Origin: VGTK01 sp046327915
Lineage (GTDB): Bacteria; Desulfobacterota; Binatia; UBA12015
Length of the DNA: 64,000 bases
Direction: 5' to 3'
NCBI GenBank assembly: GCA_046327915.1
Contig: JAXLXO010000004.1
Location: forward strand, 248,001 to 312,000
In this document: positions 19,398-30,302 of the stretch, piece by piece
Position numbering within the stretch: position 1 is the first letter of the stretch
Layout: each line of letters starts with the position of its first letter
Program-made: the position numbers and the translations under genes
The notes under the pieces: generated by a model
Database searches by the model: none
Told to the model about the DNA's origin: nothing
The model's input: only the letters and a program-made list of their open reading frames with translations

Positions 19398-20483
19398 ATG
19401 CGTCGCACGTGCGTCCGGAGCCGGCGACTGCTGTTTCTCGTTGTCGTGGGGTTGAGCGTGGTCGGGGTTGGCGCCGCAGGGGCGCACGAGGATGCGCCGC
19501 GACTCTCCTTCGGCAACGACTTCCACCTTCCCCCGTCGCTCGAGGACGACGTCCGATTCTGGATCGACGTCTTCACGCGCTACGCGCTCGACGACGCGAT
19601 CGTCCACGATCGCGAGAGGCCTTCGCACGTATTCGCGGTCGTGCCGCTCGACTCGGGCCGCAGCGCCGAGCTCGACGCCGTGCGGCGCCGCTACCTGAAG
19701 CTGACCGCCGCGCTGCGCAACGCGCCGCCGAAGGATCTCGCGCGCCTGCTCGCCCCGTTCGGGCCGCCGCTCGCACCGCGCGCCATCGCGGAGGCCGCCG
19801 ACCGCATCCGCGTGCAGCCCGGACAGCGCGAGGTCTTTCGCAACAGCCTGCTGCGCTCGCAGCGCTACCTGCCGATGCTGCGCAGGATCCTCGCCTCGGC
19901 GGACCTGCCGCTCGAGCTCGCGTACCTTCCTCACGTCGAGTCGTCGTTCGAGCCCGAGGCGGAGTCGCACGCCGGCGCCATCGGCCTCTGGCAGCTGATG
20001 CCCGACACGGCGCGCGAGCTGCTGCTGCGGGTCGACGAGAAGGTGGACGAGCGCCGGCTGCCGTCCAAGTCGACCGCGGCCGCGGCGGCGTACCTGCGCG
20101 ACGCCTACGACCAGCTGCAGAGCTGGCCGCTCGCCGTGACGTCCTACAACTACGGCCTGAACGGCACGCTGCGCGCGGTCGACGCCGTGGGCTCGCGGCA
20201 TCTCGGCGACATCCTCGAGCAGCACTCGAGCCCGTCGTTCGGCTTCGCGAGCCGCAACTTCTACGCGCAGTTCCTCGCCGCGGTACACGTGGCACAGAAC
20301 GAGGACTGGTACTTCCCCGAGATCGCCGAGATGCGGCGCCGCGAGTACGTGGTGCAGAAGGGCGACACACTGTGGCTGATCGCGCGACGGCACGGCGTCA
20401 CCGTCGAGCGCATCCGCACCGCGAACCGGCTCACCGAGTCGGCCCGCTTGCAGCTCGGCCAGCGAATCATGATGCCTGGCTGA
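19398..20483 (+). CDS. MltD-like lytic transglycosylase with LysM
   Basis: A 361-residue protein from ATG 19398 with GGAGG just upstream. A signal peptide (LLFLVVVGLSVVGVGAAGA) is followed by an SLT domain (about 150-280). The catalytic Glu lies in HVESSFEP and the family stretches GLWQLMP and YNYGLNGT are present. A C-terminal LysM (about 316-360, YVVQKGDTLWLIARRHGV) binds peptidoglycan. Cleaves glycan strands to anhydromuropeptides in the periplasm. The stop overlaps the sirtuin start (TGATG). Confidence 0.9.
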   Translation: MRRTCVRSRRLLFLVVVGLSVVGVGAAGAHEDAPRLSFGNDFHLPPSLEDDVRFWIDVFTRYALDDAIVHDRERPSHVFAVVPLDSGRSAELDAVRRRYLKLTAALRNAPPKDLARLLAPFGPPLAPRAIAEAADRIRVQPGQREVFRNSLLRSQRYLPMLRRILASADLPLELAYLPHVESSFEPEAESHAGAIGLWQLMPDTARELLLRVDEKVDERRLPSKSTAAAAAYLRDAYDQLQSWPLAVTSYNYGLNGTLRAVDAVGSRHLGDILEQHSSPSFGFASRNFYAQFLAAVHVAQNEDWYFPEIAEMRRREYVVQKGDTLWLIARRHGVTVERIRTANRLTESARLQLGQRIMMPG

Positions 20484-21271
20484 TGACGCCTTCCTTCGAG
20501 GACGAAGCGATCGAGGCCGCGGCCGAGGCCCTGCTCGCGGCGCGCTATCCGATCGCGCTCACCGGCGCCGGACTCTCGGTCGAGAGCGGCATCCCGCCGT
20601 TCCGCGGCCCCGGCGGACTGTGGACGAAGCACGGCGAGCCGCCGATGAACGGCTGGGAGCTGTTCCTCGCCGACCCCAAGGCCGCGTGGCAGAAGCGGCT
20701 CGATCCGCAGGGCCCGATGCGCGAGCTGTTCGAGAGGCTCTCCGCCGCGCGTCCCAATCCCGGCCACCTGGCACTGGTCGAGCTCGAGGAGCTCGGGCTC
20801 GTGCGCTGCACGGTCACGCAGAACATCGACGACCTGCACCGCGTCGCGGGGCAGCAGGAGCTCGCCGAGATCCACGGCAACGCGACCCTCGTGCGCTGCA
20901 TCGAGTGCGTGTCGCGCTGGCCGCGCGAGGAGATCGCGCTCGACGCGCTGCCGCCGCTCTGCAGCAGGTGCGGCGGGCTCCTCAAGGCCGACACGGTGTC
21001 GTTCGGCGAGCCGATCCCGCCCGACGTCCTCGAGCGCTGCCAGCGCGAGGCGCGCAGCGCCGACTGCATCCTCGTCGCGGGCACGTCGGCGACGGTCTAT
21101 CCCGCCGCGGCGCTGCCGATCGAGGTCCTGCAGCGCGGCGGCACGGTGATCGAGGTCAATCCGTTCGAGACCGAGCTCACCGACGTCGCGCGCATCGTCG
21201 TGCGCGGCCCCGCGGGCGATGCGCTGCCGCGCATCGTCGCCGCCGCACGCCGTCTCGCGGGCACCGCCTGA
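20483..21271 (+). CDS. Sirtuin (SIR2) NAD-dependent protein deacylase
   Basis: A 262-residue class of bacterial CobB length. NAD-binding GAGLSVESGIPPFRG (residues about 28-42), TQNIDDLH, catalytic His in IHGN, and four zinc Cys (CIEC ... CSRC). The start is fixed by the one-base overlap with the transglycosylase stop. Removes acyl groups from lysines in the cytosol using NAD. Translation coupling with a cell-wall lyase is unusual but may only reflect compact layout. Confidence 0.92.
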   Translation: MTPSFEDEAIEAAAEALLAARYPIALTGAGLSVESGIPPFRGPGGLWTKHGEPPMNGWELFLADPKAAWQKRLDPQGPMRELFERLSAARPNPGHLALVELEELGLVRCTVTQNIDDLHRVAGQQELAEIHGNATLVRCIECVSRWPREEIALDALPPLCSRCGGLLKADTVSFGEPIPPDVLERCQREARSADCILVAGTSATVYPAAALPIEVLQRGGTVIEVNPFETELTDVARIVVRGPAGDALPRIVAAARRLAGTA

Positions 21272-21301
21272 GGCGACCGGACGCGCCGGCCGCGCGCGTC
21301 G

Positions 21302-22201
21302 TCAAGCAGCGAAGAACTTCTCGATGGTGTCGGCGACGACGTCGATCTCGTGCGCGGAGCTGGTGCGGAACACGCGCAGCCGGACCGTGTCACCCGGCTG
21401 GCGGCGCCAGATGCGCTCGTAGATCGCGCGCCGGTCGTGCACCGGCTCGCCGTCGATGGCGAGCACGACGTCGCCCGCCTCGAGCCTGGCCGCGGCGCCG
21501 GGACTGCCCGGCAAGACACCCGCGAGAACGACGTGATCGCGCAGCGCGTAGCAGGTGATGCCCAGCCACGCGCGCGGCGACGGCGCCACGTAGCGTCCGG
21601 TGCGCTCGACCTGCTCGAGCATCGGCGTCGCGAACGACGCCGGCACCGCGAGCGTGAACTTGCCGACCTCCGCCAGCGACAGCGCGACCACGCCGATCAT
21701 GCGGCCGTGCGCGTCGAGCAGAGGTCCACCGCCGAGACCCGGGTTCTGCACGGTCACGGTGAGGGCGCGGTCGAGGAAGTACTCCCAGAAGGCCTCGAAC
21801 ACGTCGATCGAGCAGATCGCTCCCGCGTCCGCGCGGCGCCCGTCGTCGGCGCTCGCGACGAGGAACGCCTCCTCGCCGGGACGCACGTCGTCGATCGGCC
21901 GCAGCGCGAGCGCCGCGGGCACCGGATCCTTGATCTTGACGACGCCGAGCCCGGACGCGTAGTCGATGCCGACCACCTCGCCGGTGCGCACGTCGCCCGG
22001 CTCGAGCGTCACCTCGACGGTGCGGCTGCCGATCACCATGTAGTGCGCGGTGAGGATGATCCCGTGTCGCGAGACCAGCGTGCCGGTGCCGGCGCGCTCG
22101 GTGCCGAGGATCTCCGCCGAGGGATGGCGCTCCGGCACCTGCGCCTGCAGGTGCACCGTCGCGGGCACGACCTTGCGCAGCAGGTGAACCGAGGCATTCA
22201 A
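21302..22201 (-). CDS. HtrA/DegP-like PDZ protein lacking the catalytic triad
   Basis: 299 residues from TTG 22201; the ATG at 22195-22197 region is out of frame. The trypsin-like fold is recognisable (GTGTLVSRHGIILTAHYMV, the position of DxxTDLAVLKI, and PG..GGPLLDAHGRMIGV), followed by a PDZ domain (about 205-290). Compared with active HtrA, the TNxHV His position is Tyr, the Asp of the TDLAV segment is Gly (SGLGVVKI), and the Ser of GNSGGP is Gly (GLGGGP). No signal peptide is evident, so it may be cytosolic. I expect a substrate-binding pseudoprotease. Divergent from pabB. Confidence 0.75.
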   Translation of the reverse strand: MNASVHLLRKVVPATVHLQAQVPERHPSAEILGTERAGTGTLVSRHGIILTAHYMVIGSRTVEVTLEPGDVRTGEVVGIDYASGLGVVKIKDPVPAALALRPIDDVRPGEEAFLVASADDGRRADAGAICSIDVFEAFWEYFLDRALTVTVQNPGLGGGPLLDAHGRMIGVVALSLAEVGKFTLAVPASFATPMLEQVERTGRYVAPSPRAWLGITCYALRDHVVLAGVLPGSPGAAARLEAGDVVLAIDGEPVHDRRAIYERIWRRQPGDTVRLRVFRTSSAHEIDVVADTIEKFFAA

Positions 22202-22255
22202 GAGGCTATCCCTCGTGTGCGTTCGGCCGCGCCGCGGCGCCCGATCCGGAATCGC

Positions 22256-23638
22256 ATGTCCGTGCTGGAGCTCGACATCTCGACGTCGCCCGAAGCCGTC
22301 TTCCGCGCGAACGGCGGCGGGAGCGGCGCCTTCTGGTTCGACGGTCCGGCCGACGGCGGGGCCACCTTTATGGGCTTCCCCTGCACCGCGCAACTGGCTC
22401 TGCGCGCGGACGGCGTCGTCGAGATCCGCGACGCGCACGGCGCGCGCGAGGAGCGTTCCGACGCGCTCGCGGCGATCGAGCGCTTCGTGGCGGAAGCGCC
22501 GCCGGTCGCGTCGATCGACGCGCCGCACACGGTCGGCTTCTTCGCCTACGACCTCGTCGGGCTGCTCGAGCCGCACGTCCGGCCGCGACGCGACGCGGGC
22601 GCCGTGCTGCCGCTCGCGTGGCTCGCGCGCCACGACGCCGTGATCGAGATCCCGCGCGCCGGCGACGCGCGCCGCGTGCGCATCCACGCGATCGACGACG
22701 CGGCCGCGGCGCGCTGCGCGGAGCACGTGCGTCGCGCCGACGCCGCCGCCGCGCGCGCGCCGCGCGGCCCGGAAGGCGATGCGCCGCGGCTGCTCGAGAC
22801 GCCCTGCGAGGAGCGTCACGTGCGCGCGGTGCGTCGCGCGCTCGAGTACGTCGCGGCGGGCGACGTCTACCAGGTGAACCTCGCGCAGCGCTTCCGCGTG
22901 CGCAGCACGCTGCCGCCGTTCGACGCGTTTCTCCGCCTGCGCGCGGCGCAGCCCGTGCCGTTCGCGGCGTTTCTCGATTGCGGCGGCTTCGCGGTGCTGT
23001 GCGGGTCACCGGAGCGCTTCCTGCGCGTGCGCGGTGCGGCGATCGAGACCGAGCCCATCAAGGGAACGCGCCCGCGTGGCGCGGACGACGACGCCGACCG
23101 CGCGCTGCACGAAGCGCTGTGCGCCGACGCAAAGGAGCGCGCCGAGCACGTGATGATCGTCGACCTCGAGCGCAACGACCTCGGCCGCGTGTGCGAGACG
23201 GGGACCATTCACGTGCCCTCCTTGATGCGGATCGAATCGTTCGCGACTCTGCACCACATGGTGTCGACGGTACGCGGAACGCTTCGTCCCGAGGTCGGAC
23301 TCGGCGAGCTGCTGCGCGCGACGTTCCCCGGCGGATCGATCACGGGCGCGCCGAAGATCCGCGCCGCGCAGGTGATCGCCGAGCTGGAGCACGCACCGCG
23401 CGAGATCTACACGGGCGCGCTGTTCCGCTTCCGCGGCGCGCGCGACTTCGACTCGGCGATCGCGATCCGCACCGCGGTCGCGCGCGACGGCGAGTACGCG
23501 TACCACGCCGGCGGCGGCATCGTCGCGGACTCCGATCCGGTGCGCGAGCATCGCGAGTGCCTGCTGAAGGCGGAGCCGTTCCTGCGTGCGCTCGGCGTGC
23601 CGGACTCCGCTCCGAGCGACGATCGGGGGGCGCCATGA
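22256..23638 (+). CDS. pabB: Aminodeoxychorismate synthase component I
   Basis: A 460-residue chorismate-binding enzyme from ATG 22256. Conserved C-terminal motifs: GSPERFLRV, IKGTRPRG, KERAEHVMIVDLERNDLGRV, PGGSITGAPKIRA and YTGALF. The IKGT Lys-type motif and the PGGSITGAPK box place it with PabB rather than TrpE. Converts chorismate with ammonia to 4-amino-4-deoxychorismate. The glutaminase subunit PabA is not adjacent. Its stop overlaps pabC (ATGA at 23635-23638). Confidence 0.9.
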   Translation: MSVLELDISTSPEAVFRANGGGSGAFWFDGPADGGATFMGFPCTAQLALRADGVVEIRDAHGAREERSDALAAIERFVAEAPPVASIDAPHTVGFFAYDLVGLLEPHVRPRRDAGAVLPLAWLARHDAVIEIPRAGDARRVRIHAIDDAAAARCAEHVRRADAAAARAPRGPEGDAPRLLETPCEERHVRAVRRALEYVAAGDVYQVNLAQRFRVRSTLPPFDAFLRLRAAQPVPFAAFLDCGGFAVLCGSPERFLRVRGAAIETEPIKGTRPRGADDDADRALHEALCADAKERAEHVMIVDLERNDLGRVCETGTIHVPSLMRIESFATLHHMVSTVRGTLRPEVGLGELLRATFPGGSITGAPKIRAAQVIAELEHAPREIYTGALFRFRGARDFDSAIAIRTAVARDGEYAYHAGGGIVADSDPVREHRECLLKAEPFLRALGVPDSAPSDDRGAP

Positions 23639-24525
23639 GCACGGCCCGTCCGTCGCGCGGCCGCGACGTCGTGTGGGTGAACGGCCGCCTGCTGCCGTCG
23701 AGCCGCGCCACGATCCCGGTATACGATCGCGGCTTCCTCTACGGGGACGCGGTGTTCGAGACCGTGCGCGCGTACGACGGACGGCTCTTCCTCTGGCAGC
23801 AGCACCTGCGCCGGCTCACCGCGAGCCTGCGCGCGTTCCGCATTCCCGCGCCACGCGCCGATCTCGCGGACGCCGCGCGGCGCGTGATCGCCGCGCGCGG
23901 GCTCGGCGACGCGGCGATCCGTCTCACGATCACGCGCGGGACCGGAGAAGGGCTCGTCGCGGGAGCCGGGCTGGTGCCGAACGTCGTCGTCATGGCGCGG
24001 CCGATCCCCGACGAGCTGCCCGCACAGCGCGAGCAGGGCGTCGGCGTGCTGCTGCTGCCGTTCGGTCGCGGACACGGCGGCATCACCGACGGCCACAAGA
24101 CCAACGCCTACCTCAGCGCCGTGCTCGGCAAGACGCGTGCGGCGGAGCGGCGCACGTTCGAGGGCCTGTACGTCGAGCGCGACGGCATGATCAGCGAGGG
24201 GACGACGAGCAACGTGTTCGCTGTGCGTCGCGGCAAGCTCCTGACGCCGCCGCTGGAAGCGGGCTGCCTGCCCGGCGTCACGCGCCAGGTCATCCTGCAC
24301 CTCGCCGCCGAGGAGGGTCTCGCGTACGAGACCATGGCGCTGCAGGCGTCGACGCTGCACGAGCTCGACGAGGTCTTCCTCACCGCGAGCACGCTCGAGG
24401 TGATGCCGGTCGTGCGCGTCGACCGTCAGCGCGTCGCGACCGGCAAGCCCGGCACGATCACGCGCCTCCTGCAGGACCGCTACGCCAGCTTCGTCCGCCG
24501 CACGCTCGCCCGCCTCCGTACTTGA
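23635..24525 (+). CDS. pabC: Aminodeoxychorismate lyase (class IV aminotransferase fold)
   Basis: 296 residues. The PLP Lys is in GHKTNAYLSAV; other family signatures are YDRGFLYGDAVFETVRAYDGRLF and EGTTSNVFAV. PabC and branched-chain aminotransferases share this fold. The overlap with pabB argues for the lyase making 4-aminobenzoate for folate, though an aminotransferase role cannot be excluded. Ends about 55 bp before intergenic repeat copy B. Confidence 0.82.
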   Translation: MSTARPSRGRDVVWVNGRLLPSSRATIPVYDRGFLYGDAVFETVRAYDGRLFLWQQHLRRLTASLRAFRIPAPRADLADAARRVIAARGLGDAAIRLTITRGTGEGLVAGAGLVPNVVVMARPIPDELPAQREQGVGVLLLPFGRGHGGITDGHKTNAYLSAVLGKTRAAERRTFEGLYVERDGMISEGTTSNVFAVRRGKLLTPPLEAGCLPGVTRQVILHLAAEEGLAYETMALQASTLHELDEVFLTASTLEVMPVVRVDRQRVATGKPGTITRLLQDRYASFVRRTLARLRT

Positions 24526-24579
24526 CGCCGCGAGACGCGCGCCGACCCGCAAGTGGCGCGGGACGCCTCCGCACACGAA

Positions 24580-24664
24580 GCGCGCGGCCGAGCGAAGCGA
24601 GCGCGGGGAGTGGGACCCTGACGGGCTTCGCCCGTCAGGGCGAGGGGACGCGTGCCCCCTCGTT
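24580..24664. repeat. Structured intergenic repeat, copy B
   Basis: An 85-bp element with GCGCGCGGCCGAGCG at its left end. A perfect 11-bp stem CCCTGACGGGC / GCCCGTCAGGG (loop TTC) lies at 24616-24640. A second stem GAGGGGAC / GCCCCCTC (loop GCGT, one mismatch) lies at 24642-24661. Same order and orientation as copies A and C. It fills the gap between convergent stops 24525 (+) and 24668 (-). Confidence 0.85.
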
Positions 24665-24667
24665 GCA

Positions 24668-25138
24668 CTAGGTTCCGATGAGAAACGGCAGCGCGGCCAT
24701 GCCGAGGCCGAAGAGGACGCTCATCGTCGCCATGGTCGCCTCGGACGCCTGGTCGTAGGTCGACTTCTCGCCGGCCGGGACCATCTCGCCGTCCTCGCCC
24801 TGCTCGCCAGGCTCGCCGGCGTGCGTGCGACCGGCCACCGTGTTGCCCTCGTTCTCCGCCTGCAGCAGGACGTCTTCGCCCTCGGGGGCGCTGCCGACGT
24901 CGCCGCTCGGACCGGGCGACGGCGGCTTCGACTGCACGTTGCCGTCGCGGCCCAACCAGCCGACGCTCGGCGCGGGCTCGCGCATGATCTCGTCGAGCGC
25001 CCGCGTCCCGTTACCGAGACCGTCGCTGAAGAACGGATCGTTGAACGGGTCCTTCTCGTTCAGGAAACCCTTGTTGCCGCTGCACGAGGCAACGAGCACC
25101 GCGACCGCCACGACTGGGACCAACCACTTCCCGGGCAC
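24668..25138 (-). CDS. Small predicted lipoprotein, unknown
   Basis: 156 residues from GTG 25138, preceded by GGAGGTGATC, a near-perfect anti-16S match 7 nt upstream, which makes this start very secure. A signal helix (LVPVVAVAVLVA) ends in a lipobox SC. Then comes a soluble, acidic, low-complexity middle (PGEQGEDGE, PAGEKSTYDQASEA) and a hydrophobic C-terminal helix (ATMSVLFGLGMAALPFLIG). No family recognised. The strong ribosome site suggests high expression. It lies between uvrA and repeat B. Confidence 0.72.
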   Translation of the reverse strand: MPGKWLVPVVAVAVLVASCSGNKGFLNEKDPFNDPFFSDGLGNGTRALDEIMREPAPSVGWLGRDGNVQSKPPSPGPSGDVGSAPEGEDVLLQAENEGNTVAGRTHAGEPGEQGEDGEMVPAGEKSTYDQASEATMATMSVLFGLGMAALPFLIGT

Positions 25139-25203
25139 CGGATCACCTCCGCGGCTTGGTCGTACCAGCCGCCGGAACGAAAAGGAAACCCGGCCCGGCA
25201 AGG

Positions 25204-28107
<2,904 letters not shown>

Positions 28108-28121
28108 GCGACGCGGCTGTA

Positions 28122-28133
28122 GGTAGCGCTACC
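28122..28133. promoter_or_regulatory. Palindrome upstream of uvrA
   Basis: A perfect 12-bp inverted repeat GGTAGCGCTACC, 15 nt before the uvrA start. Because uvrA is SOS-controlled in many bacteria, this could be a LexA-type or other operator, but the LexA box of this lineage is unknown to me. Chance cannot be excluded. Confidence 0.35.
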
Positions 28134-28190
28134 CGGAGCGAAAGCAATCTCGCGCGCGATCCGCCGCGGAGAACGGACGTGGAAACGACT

Positions 28191-28223
28191 CGGGCCGGGC
28201 GGGACGTGGTCCCACCCGGCCCG
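28191..28223 (-). terminator. Terminator after amidohydrolase gene
   Basis: A 15-bp GC-rich stem with one mismatch (28191-28205 with 28209-28223), loop GTG, 25 nt after the minus-strand stop at 28248. Downstream of the stem on the minus strand a short AGTCGTTT follows, not a full U-tract. It separates the amidohydrolase from uvrA. Confidence 0.65.
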
Positions 28224-28247
28224 AAAGCCGGTTCCGGAAGGCCGGAG

Positions 28248-29363
28248 CTACTGCAGCTTGTAGAGCTTGACGGCGTTGCCGGCGAGGATCTTGTGCAGCT
28301 CGTCGCCCGGGACGCCGATCGCCGTCTCGCGGATCTGCTTGCGCGAGTACGGCCACTCGCAGCCGTGGTGCGGGTAGTCCGTCGACCACATCAGGTTCTC
28401 GACGCCGATCCGGTGGCGGTTCTCCAGCGCGTACGAGTCCTTCATGAACGTCGCGTGCCAGTTGCTGCGGAAGTAGTCGGACGGCTGGTACTTCAGGTTG
28501 CAGTTCGCCCACTTCCGGTTGCGCCAGTAGCGGTCGTCGAGCTGCTCGAGGAAGTACGGGATCCAGCCGCAGCCGGCTTCGACGCCGACCATCTGCAGCT
28601 TCGGGAAGCGGTCGAAGACCTCGGAGATGATCATCTGGCCCATGAACTTCGGCATGTCGAGCATGCCGGTCGTCGCGAGGCCCGGGATGTCACCGCCCTG
28701 CTGTCCCGTCGCCTTCGGCGGCGGCGAGAAGCGCGGCGTCAAGCGCACGTGGATGTGGATCGGGATCTGCAGCGCCTCGGCCTTCGCCCAGAACGGATCG
28801 TCGGCCTTCGAGAGCACGTCGTTGCCCGACGGCCAGCACACCAGCGCGGCCCCCTTGGCGCCCATCTTCGCGACGCGCTCGAGCTCCGCTGCCGCGGCCT
28901 CGGCGCCGATCGCCGGGATGTAGGCGAGGCCGATGAGGCGGTTCGGATTCGGCTTGCAGAACTCCTGGAAGATCCAGTTGTTCAGCGCCTGGAGACCGGC
29001 GAGCTGCGCCTGGTCGTCCTTCATGCGGAAGAAGTAGCCGAGCATGCGGCCCGAGCTGAAGATGACCTCGGCGTCGACGCCGTCGGCATCCTGCTCCTTC
29101 AGCCGCGGCTCACCCTTGAAGTATCCCTGGTGCATCGTCTCGTACGTGACACCGGTCCACTTCAGGCTGTGCTCGTTCTTGCCGGCCGCGGCGTAGATGC
29201 CGAGCGGCGAAGGCTCTCCCGCGCCGTAATCCCAGGCGTCGCCGCCGTCGGCGTCCTTCACCAGCTTCGGTGCGATGTCCTGGTACTTCTGGGGAAGCCA
29301 CTCCGTCCACAGGTTCGGCGGCTCGATGAAGTGCGAGTCCGCAGAGATCAGCCGATACTCCAT
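28248..29363 (-). CDS. Amidohydrolase family protein (amidohydrolase 2, ACMSD-like)
   Basis: 371 residues from ATG 29363 with GGAGG 10 nt upstream. A TIM-barrel metal hydrolase with N-terminal SADSHFIEPP (the usual metal-binding HxH is DSH here), IHIHVRL and WSTDYPHHGCEWPYS near the C-terminus, typical of the amidohydrolase-2 group (ACMSD-like decarboxylases and hydrolases). The paralogue at 39750-40865 has the same length and motif set. An AATGAAC-N4 operator-like site at 29407-29424 lies in its upstream region, so it may belong to the FabR/DesT-like regulon. Substrate unknown. Confidence 0.85.
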   Translation of the reverse strand: MEYRLISADSHFIEPPNLWTEWLPQKYQDIAPKLVKDADGGDAWDYGAGEPSPLGIYAAAGKNEHSLKWTGVTYETMHQGYFKGEPRLKEQDADGVDAEVIFSSGRMLGYFFRMKDDQAQLAGLQALNNWIFQEFCKPNPNRLIGLAYIPAIGAEAAAAELERVAKMGAKGAALVCWPSGNDVLSKADDPFWAKAEALQIPIHIHVRLTPRFSPPPKATGQQGGDIPGLATTGMLDMPKFMGQMIISEVFDRFPKLQMVGVEAGCGWIPYFLEQLDDRYWRNRKWANCNLKYQPSDYFRSNWHATFMKDSYALENRHRIGVENLMWSTDYPHHGCEWPYSRKQIRETAIGVPGDELHKILAGNAVKLYKLQ

Positions 29364-29406
29364 TGCTTGCGTGCCTCCGGGCTTGGTTTTCAGACGACGC
29401 GGGGAG

Positions 29407-29424
29407 AACAAACGAACGTTCATT
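29407..29424 (-). promoter_or_regulatory. Operator-like site upstream of amidohydrolase
   Basis: Minus strand AATGAAC-GTTC-GTTTGTT, fitting the pattern TGAAC-N4-GTT seen in three other places near the adjacent TetR-family gene. It contains the perfect palindrome GAACGTTC. It sits between the repressor stop and the amidohydrolase start. Confidence 0.45.
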
Positions 29425-29449
29425 CTTCCTAGCGCATCGCCGAAGGTGG

Positions 29450-30154
29450 TCAAGGACGCCCGGACGGGGCTCCCGGAGCGGCCGGCGGCGGCACCGCCCC
29501 GCGCTCCGGACGCCACTGCGCGGCGCCCAGGAAGATCAGCCGGAGCTGCTTGATCGCCCGCGCGGTGATCTCGTGCTCGCGTACGCTCTGGCCCTTCCCG
29601 AGGTCGAGCAGGTCGGCCGTCAGGTCGAGCACCGTGTGCACCACCAGGTCGGCGACCATCTCGACGTCCTCGCCGGGCATGGCGGAGAACGGCGGCGCCG
29701 CCCGCAGGTCGCTCGCCAGCTCGCCCGAGAAGTAGCGGATCTCGCGAGCGACGGCCTGGCGCACCGCGCGGCTCGCCCCGAAGCGCTCCCGGGTCAGGAA
29801 CTCGAAGGCACGCTCGTTGGCGAGGACGTAGGTCACGAAGCCGCGCACCGATCGCTGCACGGCGACGTCCCGCGCGCCGCGCGCCGACGCCCGGGCCTCG
29901 CGGATGATCTGCCGCAGGCGCAGACAGACGTCGTCGACCAGTGCGAGCCCGAGCTCGTCCATGTCGCGGAAGTGGCGGTAGAACGCGGTCGGCACCACGC
30001 CCGCCTCGCGGGCGACCTCGCGCAGGCTGATGCTGGCGAGGCTGCCGCCCTGACGCCCCAGCTCGAGTGCCGCGTCGAGCAGCGCCTGACGCGTCTGCAG
30101 CTTGCGCTCGTCACGCGAAGTCGGGGCTCGGCGCACGTCGGTACGAACGTTCAC
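29450..30154 (-). CDS. TetR-family regulator, FabR/DesT-like
   Basis: 234 residues from GTG 30154; an upstream GTG at 30235 would add 27 residues of low-GC, non-family sequence. The HTH region SISLREVAREAGVVPTAFYRHFRDMDELGLALVDD (about 45-80) is the hallmark of the FabR/DesT group of unsaturated-fatty-acid repressors. Another shared segment is FEFLTRERFGASRAVRQAVAREI. It is divergent from a reductase/desaturase operon, the same arrangement as DesT with desCB in Pseudomonas. Expected ligand: acyl-CoA of defined saturation. Confidence 0.85.
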   Translation of the reverse strand: MNVRTDVRRAPTSRDERKLQTRQALLDAALELGRQGGSLASISLREVAREAGVVPTAFYRHFRDMDELGLALVDDVCLRLRQIIREARASARGARDVAVQRSVRGFVTYVLANERAFEFLTRERFGASRAVRQAVAREIRYFSGELASDLRAAPPFSAMPGEDVEMVADLVVHTVLDLTADLLDLGKGQSVREHEITARAIKQLRLIFLGAAQWRPERGAVPPPAAPGAPSGRP

Positions 30155-30155
30155 G
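30138..30155 (-). promoter_or_regulatory. Operator-like site at repressor start
   Basis: Minus strand CGTGAAC-GTTC-GTACCGA, sharing TGAAC-N4-GT with the other sites and again containing GAACGTTC. It overlaps the chosen start codon of the TetR gene, compatible with autorepression. Confidence 0.35.
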
Positions 30156-30226
30156 GAGTTCTGCGTACCATGTTCCGCGCTACGCCGAAACTCTTCTTTT
30201 GTTTGAGGCTCTGTCGAGAGATTTTC

Positions 30227-30244
30227 AGTGAACACCCGTTGACT
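30227..30244 (+). promoter_or_regulatory. DesT/FabR-like operator, main site
   Basis: AGTGAAC-ACCC-GTTGACT, an imperfect 18-bp palindrome in the low-GC gap between repressor and reductase genes. The half sites equal those of the DesT palindrome as I recall it from Pseudomonas (AGTGAAC-N4-GTTGACT). This is the best of the four sites. Confidence 0.65.
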
Positions 30245-30267
30245 GACTCGCCGCCCCGTGCGAAATG

Positions 30268-30285
30268 GGTGTACAGTCGTTCACT
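30268..30285 (-). promoter_or_regulatory. DesT/FabR-like operator, second site
   Basis: Minus strand AGTGAAC-GACT-GTACACC, 18 nt before the reductase start at 30303. The left half is identical to the main site; the right half is degenerate. Its position would block the reductase-desaturase transcript. Confidence 0.5.
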
Positions 30286-30302
30286 CACGAGAGGACCGGT
30301 CC

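Noticed and set aside
17325..20393. 1022-residue minus-strand frame across DUF1302 and the transglycosylase
   Set aside because: It overlaps two well-supported genes and the promoter region and has shadow composition.
24580..24664. Intergenic repeat as a MITE or insertion-sequence end
   Set aside because: No terminal inverted repeats, target duplications or transposase sequence are visible, and all copies sit at convergent gene ends.
29414..29421. GAACGTTC as a LexA box of the GAAC/GTTC kind
   Set aside because: Spacing between half sites is zero rather than four, and the sites fit the TGAAC-N4-GTT pattern near the TetR gene better.
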